Source of the DNA: Pezicula radicicola
Lineage: Eukaryota; Ascomycota; Leotiomycetes; Helotiales; Dermateaceae
Length of the DNA stretch: 64,000 nucleotides
NCBI GenBank assembly: GCA_003008705.1
Contig: PDUO01000088.1
Span: 27,783 to 91,782, forward strand
Reading direction: 5' to 3'
The notes below the pieces were generated by a model that worked only from the letters and a program-made list of their open reading frames with translations, did no database searches and had not been told where the DNA came from. Below are positions 57,771-64,000 of this stretch, one piece after another. Within the stretch, counting starts at the first letter, position 1, and every line of letters starts with the position of its first letter. The position numbers were made by a program, and so were the translations under genes.

Positions 57771-59870
57771 ATGCCTCCAAGAAGACGGGGCGGTGGTACA
57801 GGTGGTGGCCAGTCCGCTGCTGCTGCTGCACAGGAAGCCAAGAGACGACTTGCACAGAATCCACAAGGAGATCAAGACCAAGATAAAGAGATGCAAGAGA
57901 GCGGGCAGCCTGGTCCAGCAACCGGAAGCTAGTGTTATGATTATGACTTTGATGATGACGATACATCTAAAAGAGGCTTTGATGAGACTGCTGAGGAAGG
58001 CATCGAAGATGAACCCGCTGCGACCGCCGAAATTAACTTTGACGTTGACTTAAAACAAGAGCTAGAGATTGTAAGCACCCTGTCCCTAATAAATTAGTAG
58101 GTGAGAAGCTGACAAGCGTGTTCTCTCAGGAGCTTTCGCATCTTTATATTCTACTGTACTCCGAGTTTGCGCAAGCCGCTGCTGAGCAAGATGTTGCCAA
58201 ATCTGGTATTACTAAAATAGGCTACTCCGAGCTATTACTACAATAGGAAATACCCTCCCCCCCCAGCCTACAGATGTATATATATACTACCTCTAGACCT
58301 TACTTTATTCTACAATCGAGTCCATTTCTACTTTCCAACACAAGATGAGCAAGAATTGCAGCAAGCCGCTAATTACAACGATCTACAGCAACAGCTTGAA
58401 GAAGCAGATGACATCCTAACTCAGAGCTTTGATGATGACGCCGATGACAAGATTGAGAATGACATTTAGCAAGTTGTTCCTTTAGCATTAGACAGCTATC
58501 CTGACAATGGCCGTGCAATCTACAAGCATCATCAGGTCCACAATACTGACCCATCTGCGTTTGAAGTTGGGCTTGGCATATACCTGACAACTTCAGGGAC
58601 TTCAAGGTAACATTCTTACACATTCAGCAGCTCAAAATCGTCACTAATAATGAGCTGTAGAACCGAATATGAAGCTCTTCGCGAACTTCTTAGCATGCTC
58701 TGCGGCCAGGATGGCAAGCCTATCATCGAAATCAGCAGCCTTCTACAATCCATTGCTACGGTAAAGAAATACTTAACACAGAAGCTTCCGCTTCTCGAGA
58801 TGCGTGGCAAGATTATTGATGTCAAAGAAGCTAAGCAGGCAACTACTTCAGCCACAGAGAAGCGCAAAGCATCAAAGACTATAGCGAAAGAGCTTTACTT
58901 CTTCGATCTAAAAGTACTTTTCGAGGCTATCTTGTTATTAGGTATCAATAATAAGATCTACCACGGCTTCGCTTAGTTCGTCGACAAGCCCACAGAGTTA
59001 TGGCACTCTAAGGCATGGGCTACTTCTATACGAACAATATTAGCAAAGTATGCCTATTATCCTAATCAATCACATCGTTAGATATTACGCAGCACTTGCT
59101 AAGAGAAGAGTAATAGTGTACTCATGAACCCCGATATTGCACAGGAAGATCTCAACAGCGCTAGGGAGATTGTTACAAAATGCCGACAAGTATATCAATC
59201 ACTGTGTCGGGTTGCAACACTTGCAGTCACTGACTCGTATTCGCAAAGAAAAAGGCCTGGCAACTCCATCACAGGCGGGCACTCCATTAATGTCACGACC
59301 AGGCACACCTTCTTGTTCTCGCGCAGGCGCTATACCGCCAGCAGAAGTGGCGGCTGCACTCAATTCATGGGCTAAGAAGCTGACGAAATCACGAAGCGCA
59401 ATGGCAGCTGCGGCAGCCAGACAGCAGGAAAGCGGGACGCTTAAGGCAACTACTAATTAACATGAAAAGAATGAACAACGCCTAAATATATACACCGGCA
59501 TACATTACACTATGCCGGAGGAGGAATATACCTTGCTATGCTTCTACAATGTCCTCATCGGAGAAGATAAGCATCGATTCTTCAAGAAGGCTGTATATAA
59601 CGCAAATCATTCAAACATTGAAAGAACTCTACTTAGTCACGAAAACATCCAGCAAACTATTCGAATTCTTGTCAACAATGGCTTCCAAGATTCCGACCAA
59701 GCAATGACAAAAGTACTTCTCGAGTTGCAACAAAATGCCCTGCCCTGTTTAATACTATCCTGCCCCACTCAGAACAAGAAGTTGTACGTAATTGCTTTAA
59801 GGCACTTACCGACAATGATAAAGTTCCACTGATCGACACACCTCTCCATATTCGTCCGGCAGCAATTGGA
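57771..59870 (+). pseudogene. Unidentified multi-exon gene, broken; resembles N-terminal part of a CACTA/Plavaka-type transposase gene
   Basis: The ATG at 57771 starts an RG/A-rich N-terminus (MPPRRRGGGTGGGQSAAAAA), with TAG at codon 54 (57930-57932; Gln fits), then an acidic block YDYDFDDDDTSKRGFDETAE. An intron (donor GTAAGC near 58070, acceptor CTCAG near 58129) leads to ELSHLYILLYSEFAQAAAEQ. Later blocks are LQQQLEEADDILTQSFDDDA (about 58395), EYEALRELLSMLCGQDGKPI (about 58665), LYFFDLKVLFEAILLLGI (about 58893) and FVDKPTELWHSKAWATSIRT (about 58977), then a proline/arginine region and a C-terminal block YTLLCFYNVLIGEDKHRFFK (about 59527) to about 59870, with a frameshift near 59735. The ELWHSKAW...SIRT block recalls fungal CACTA-like transposon proteins. 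I see no DDE core. Confidence 0.45.
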
Positions 59871-61189
59871 AGACACTAGTACCACTGTATATACCGTTAG
59901 GGTTAAACATCGAGGTGGTGGGTGGAGTAAACGATAGGAACAGAGACGACATGAATTCCAGAGAGATTAAGTCTCGGGGTAAAGACCAAGTCCCGTACAG
60001 AAGAAACCATGACATTAAAATAACAGGTCGACAGTATCCCATTCGTTCGAAGGTGCAGATGCGCATAGCTTGGATGGTTTACAATGGGGAAGACAGCATT
60101 ATATTTCGTGTCGTCCTAGACCATACCGATGATCCAATTCGTTGCCTCGCGGTCCTCGGTCTGAGGGTGAATCACCTGTGTTGTAAATGAGCAGGTGACG
60201 GTGACAAGGGTATGTTCGCTCAGCGCCTAAGGGTAAAGTCGTTTTGCTGCACGTCGCAATTATCAGGGTTTTAGGCATAGCGCCCTACTATTCACCAGAA
60301 ATTGGGTTAGTAGAAATGATTGGGCATAGCAGGCCTATTTGGTCGAGTATCAACTAGCATTTCAGATCAGCCCTAGGATAACAAATAAAGTTACTTGCGA
60401 AAGAATGTTTCACAGAACCGGGGATAATATACTACAGATCATGACCAGCCCATCTCGTTGGAATTGGGCAGATGTTCCGGGATTCCGGTGACTGGCCCCG
60501 CCCATCCCCCCCCCCTACTGTAGCCACGGCAACGAGCACTTACAGTGGACTGCCAGAGGAATTACGGGCTAACAGAACAAAGAACACAGAAGCCAAAAGT
60601 CTTTACGATAGGCGGTGGTAACCGGCTGGCTACGCATGGCTACGGCTATAAATCCAGCGCTCGATGGCCGAAGGGACGCCTTGTACTGTACCTAGTAGGT
60701 AGTACCTGTAGGTGTGCTTCATGTGCCATACGAGAAGTACCGGTACCTATCCACTCGTGCGGGCAGGAAGTCTGTATTAGGTTTAGCCAAATACCAGGGT
60801 TGTGCTACCTAAGAGCTAAGGCATAGCTATTTATTGCCCAAGGCAAACATAACTTAGAGGAATTTCTACCATATTCGCGAGGCCTAACAGAAAAGCCCGT
60901 GACTTACGTGGCCAATACCCTAGCACTACGCTCTGCCTAATACAGACTTCCTGTCCGCACGAGTACGAAGTATAGCCCTGGAACTAGCGCCCCCGGAATT
61001 TTACTACGCAGGTGGTTACCGTACCGAGTTCTAGCTGCTGTGCAACATCCCACGCCAGGGGCTAGGTAGCTAAGCGAACTACGTCCGTACTCAGGTACAT
61101 GAGACAACACCACGCCGCGTCCTCCCTCCTCGTCTCACATCCCACCCGACTATATTCCTTCTAAACAAATTTTCTCTTTCGCTGCAGAT
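59871..61189. other. No recognisable gene; contains an inverted repeat
   Basis: A C run lies at 60508-60516, and numerous GTACC/GGTAC-type words at 60670-60760. No coding content recognised. The inverted repeat at 60753-60964 is listed separately. Confidence 0.45.
60753..60964. repeat. 212-bp inverted-repeat (foldback/MITE-like) element
   Basis: A 29-bp arm (60753-60781, from ACTCGTGCGGGCAGG to TATTAGG) is matched by its reverse complement at 60936-60964 with one mismatch (G against A). The spacer of 154 bp has no coding content. The structure fits a small non-autonomous transposon or a foldback sequence. I did not find a clear target-site duplication. Confidence 0.6.
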
Positions 61190-62251
61190 ATAGATAGATA
61201 CAGCGGCCACGTCCCACAATCACGCCAATTATCAAGCTCGGCTAGACTTTGTAAAACACCAGCTCCAGGAGCGATTCAGCCTCAAGGTAAGCAAACTCTC
61301 GTTCAGTTCAGCTCCCACTCCTTCTCTCACGCGCCCAAGCCCTAATTCCAAGTGCTTTCCTACCAGGAAAATGCCGAGATTTCCCCCATTCAATACGACC
61401 CGAAAAGCCCTTTCAGATACAACAACTTTGTCGATCGCATTTCCCTCCCTGTGCCCCTCACGGCGAACCAGGCGACCAAAGATGAGCCTTAACAGCCCGG
61501 TTGTGTCCCTATTCCCGATGGCACCAAGGGGCTCATATTCCGCCTCACCAACCCCAATGCCGAGGGCATGAACCAAACAAGCCGCGTTGAAAATGAAATG
61601 GTTACTATCGCTCTCGCCTCTGCTGCTCTCGCTGGCATTGTTCCGCATGTAGTACCTTCAGTATATACCTGGGGAAGTATAACCTTCGAATCCTCACAAA
61701 GTTAGGTCATCCACGAGCTGATGTCAGACGCACAGGTAGACGAGTCATTCGACGGTATAAATCTTAAGCAGAAGCGCCAAATTTTTGCACAGATAGCCAA
61801 ACTGTTAAAGTCGTTGCAAGACTATGACCTGCCCGAGAGTATTGCCAGTTTTGGGGGCGTAACATTTGATGACACTGATCGTACTATAAGCACCGCCATG
61901 ACCGGTGTTGGTGCCGGACCTTGGCCCTTATACGAAGCTTCTTTTAAAGGTCAACTCGAAGTGGCACTTTAGAAGGCAGACGCAAATCCATACATTAAAG
62001 GATGGCATGCCAACGGCGTAAGAGAGCGTCTGGGTGCTTTTGTTGAGCGTGGTGTCCCAGCCTAGTTTGAAGCTCTAGGCTCAAAGCAAGATTAGGTTAT
62101 TGTATATGCTGACTTCAGTGAGTTGTTTATCGAGTTGATTCTTGATTCTCATTCTTGATAATAAGGCTAATCACTATTTTTTAATGTAGCTGCCAACAAT
62201 CTCTTATTTAATGCCACATCCGGCCGCATCACGGCACTCATTAACTATTGA
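61190..62251 (+). pseudogene. APH-like phosphotransferase, broken, catalytic His replaced by Tyr
   Basis: Exon 1 (about 61190-61286) ends YQARLDFVKHQLQERFSLK; intron 61287-61366; exon 2 starts ENAEISPIQYDPKSPFRYNN and runs to 62117 in one frame with stops TAA 61490-61492, TAG 61703-61705 and TAG 61970-61972, plus two further TAG codons before 62100. Each fits a lost Gln or Trp. Recognisable parts are GLIFRLTNPNAEGM, IVPHVVPSVYTWGS, ADANPYIKGW and VIVYADF. Intron 62118-62189 leads to ANNLLFNATSGRITALINY and then TGA at 62249-62251. The catalytic loop reads YADFTANN where HADFTANN is expected, a CAY-to-TAY change, and the final metal-binding DF(A) and everything after it are missing. It is unrelated in detail to the intact APH gene at 39628. 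Confidence 0.75.
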
Positions 62252-64000
62252 GCTTCGAACTAGTGGAAATTGTATATGTATATAATGAGTGAATTGTGAG
62301 TACTGGCCGTCTAAAAGAGAGGCCGACTAGTAGGTTTAATATATAAAGTAGGAGGTATTGTAAAAGGCTTGAATACTATATAAAATAGGCTATTTTAGAT
62401 ATATAAAGTATATATAGCTTACTCTATATATATAAGATATTTTTATATAATACAAGAGATAAAATAAGGATATATTTAGTACTATAGTTCTAATATAGGG
62501 AATATATAATTACTAGGTAATATACCTCTATAGACTTAAAAGAAGAAAGACTAGAAATAGACTATATATATAAGCCTTATAGAATAAAAGTAATTATCTA
62601 TATAGGTAGAAAATAAAGTTATTTTAAGGTTTAAATAAAATTTAATAGAATTTTAATTATATAGAAAAGTAATATAAATAAGAAATAAAAGTAATTCTTA
62701 TAGTAATTCTATTAATTTAAAGGAATATAATATCTAAAAGTATAGAAATAACTATATAAGACTATTAGCTAGTATCTTTAAACTTTAGTAGTTTTAAGTA
62801 TACTTAAAATATACTTTAAGTAGGTATACTATAGTTATTAGTTTAAGAACTATAGTTTTAGTAGAGATATTAAGAGATTAATTAAAGACTTATAAGAGGT
62901 CTAAGAGGTAGATATATAGACTATTTTATACTAGGATTAGTTTATTTTATACTAAATTTAGACTATTAAACTATTAGATAAACTAGATATTCTATATCTA
63001 TTAGATTTAATTAATAGATAAAATTAATATATTTCTAAATTAATAATAACTTTATAAAACTATTAACTACTATTTTATTAATTAGAATCTAATTTATATA
63101 GATATAACTATATTAAACCTCTTATTATAACTAGCTTTAATAAATATTAATATACTTTAGTTTAGTTTTAAGCTTTAGTATATTAGTAATTAAAAGATAA
63201 ATTATTTATTAATTATTATAATATAATATTAAGATACTTATAGGTTTAAATCTAATTAATTTAAAAAATTAAAACTACTAGACTAGTTCCTATATAACTA
63301 GAGATAGAGTTATTAGTTTAGCTTTAGTACTAGATATTATAATACTTCTTTATACTATTACTTTCTAATAAATTAATCCTCTAAAGAGTATCTCTATATA
63401 GTCTTAAGAACTATAGTATATTAATATATAATTTATATATACTATATTATTAAATATATTATATAGGTTTATAACTAGTTTATCTAGTTTATTTCTATTA
63501 TATAGAAGAGTCTAGAACTAGATATATTATAAATATTCTAAGAGTTAATTAATTACTATTATATAGAGTTTTAAAGGGTTCTTTAAGAATTATACTAGTA
63601 TTAATATAGAATATATAGTATCTAGTTTAATATAAATAATACTAAAGTTATTACTATTTATCTTTTATTAATATTTAGTTTAGATTTCTAGAGTTATAGA
63701 TTTATTATTATTTAAGAGGTATTTATAAATTAGGATAAATATTAATAATACTTTTTCTAAGGTATTTATATTAAATTTAACTATAAGTTTCTTAATATAA
63801 GAATCTTAAATAAGTTAAAGCTTCTTATTAGATCTATTCTAAATAACTCTAATATTAAAGAAGTAATTAATATTATCTAGTTTATAGATTTTAAATCTAT
63901 TAAGAAGTTTAGATTTAAGTTTAAAGACTTTTATTTAATTATATTTATAATAAATAAATAGAATATTATTAATAAAGAATAAGATTCTAATCTATTTATT
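62252..64000. repeat. Extremely AT-rich tract, probably RIP-destroyed repeat
   Basis: From about 62330 to the right edge the sequence is almost only A and T, with sparse single G or C bases mostly in CTA/TAG contexts. No open frame of note and no surviving CpA-rich coding content. This is what an extensively C-to-T-mutated transposon looks like in ascomycetes that have RIP. The original element type cannot be read. It continues beyond the window. Confidence 0.6.

Overview
This is a stretch of a filamentous ascomycete genome (Pezizomycotina; a leotiomycete-like lineage is my guess, from gene style only). The evidence is short introns of about 50-85 nt with GTAAGT-type donors and CTAAC-type branch points, and fungal families such as a GCP2/Spc97 gene, a Bem1/Scd2 copy, STAND/NLR proteins, a chromodomain-type Ty3/gypsy element and a berberine-bridge-like oxidase. 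AT-only tracts and in-frame stops that sit where CAA, CAG, CGA or TGG would be expected point to repeat-induced point mutation (RIP) or a similar C-to-T process.

Layout: 1-2.2 kb holds a divergent pair, an FAD monooxygenase (minus, running off the left edge) and an ABM-like protein (plus). From 2.2 to 9 kb there are two broken hydrolases (an alpha/beta hydrolase and a type-B carboxylesterase) in AT-rich DNA. An intact secreted FAD-linked oxidase lies at 9.3-11.1 kb. From 12 to 38 kb is a gene graveyard: a NACHT-ankyrin NLR (minus), a small intact unknown ORF, an ankyrin-like/subtilase protein (plus), a serine beta-lactamase-like protein, a STAND-type helical domain with pseudokinase, a Ser/Thr kinase, a Bem1-like scaffold lacking its PX domain, a short-chain dehydrogenase, a dimethylformamidase-like protein and a second STAND protein. 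All of these carry stops or frameshifts.

From 39.6 to 48 kb is a healthier island: an APH-family phosphotransferase, the housekeeping GCP2 gene, an HNH nuclease-domain protein, and an alpha/beta hydrolase spoiled by a single in-frame TAG. From 48.7 to 54.2 kb lies a decayed Ty3/gypsy chromovirus on the minus strand whose reverse-transcriptase core seems to be missing. From 55.5 to 59.9 kb a divergent pair of broken multi-exon genes looks like the remains of a DNA transposon. A broken APH-like gene (61.2-62.25 kb) follows, and the last 1.7 kb is almost pure A/T.

The intact genes do not form one obvious pathway. The main theme is a core-gene island next to an accessory region that collected and then lost self/non-self-type genes (NLRs, a pseudokinase with a STAND-type N-terminus, a subtilase) and duplicated enzymes. 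I cannot show a working new system here. The most unusual objects are the PX-less Bem1 copy, the NLR/subtilase divergent locus with a surviving 219-residue ORF between them, and the unidentified divergent element at 55.5-59.9 kb.
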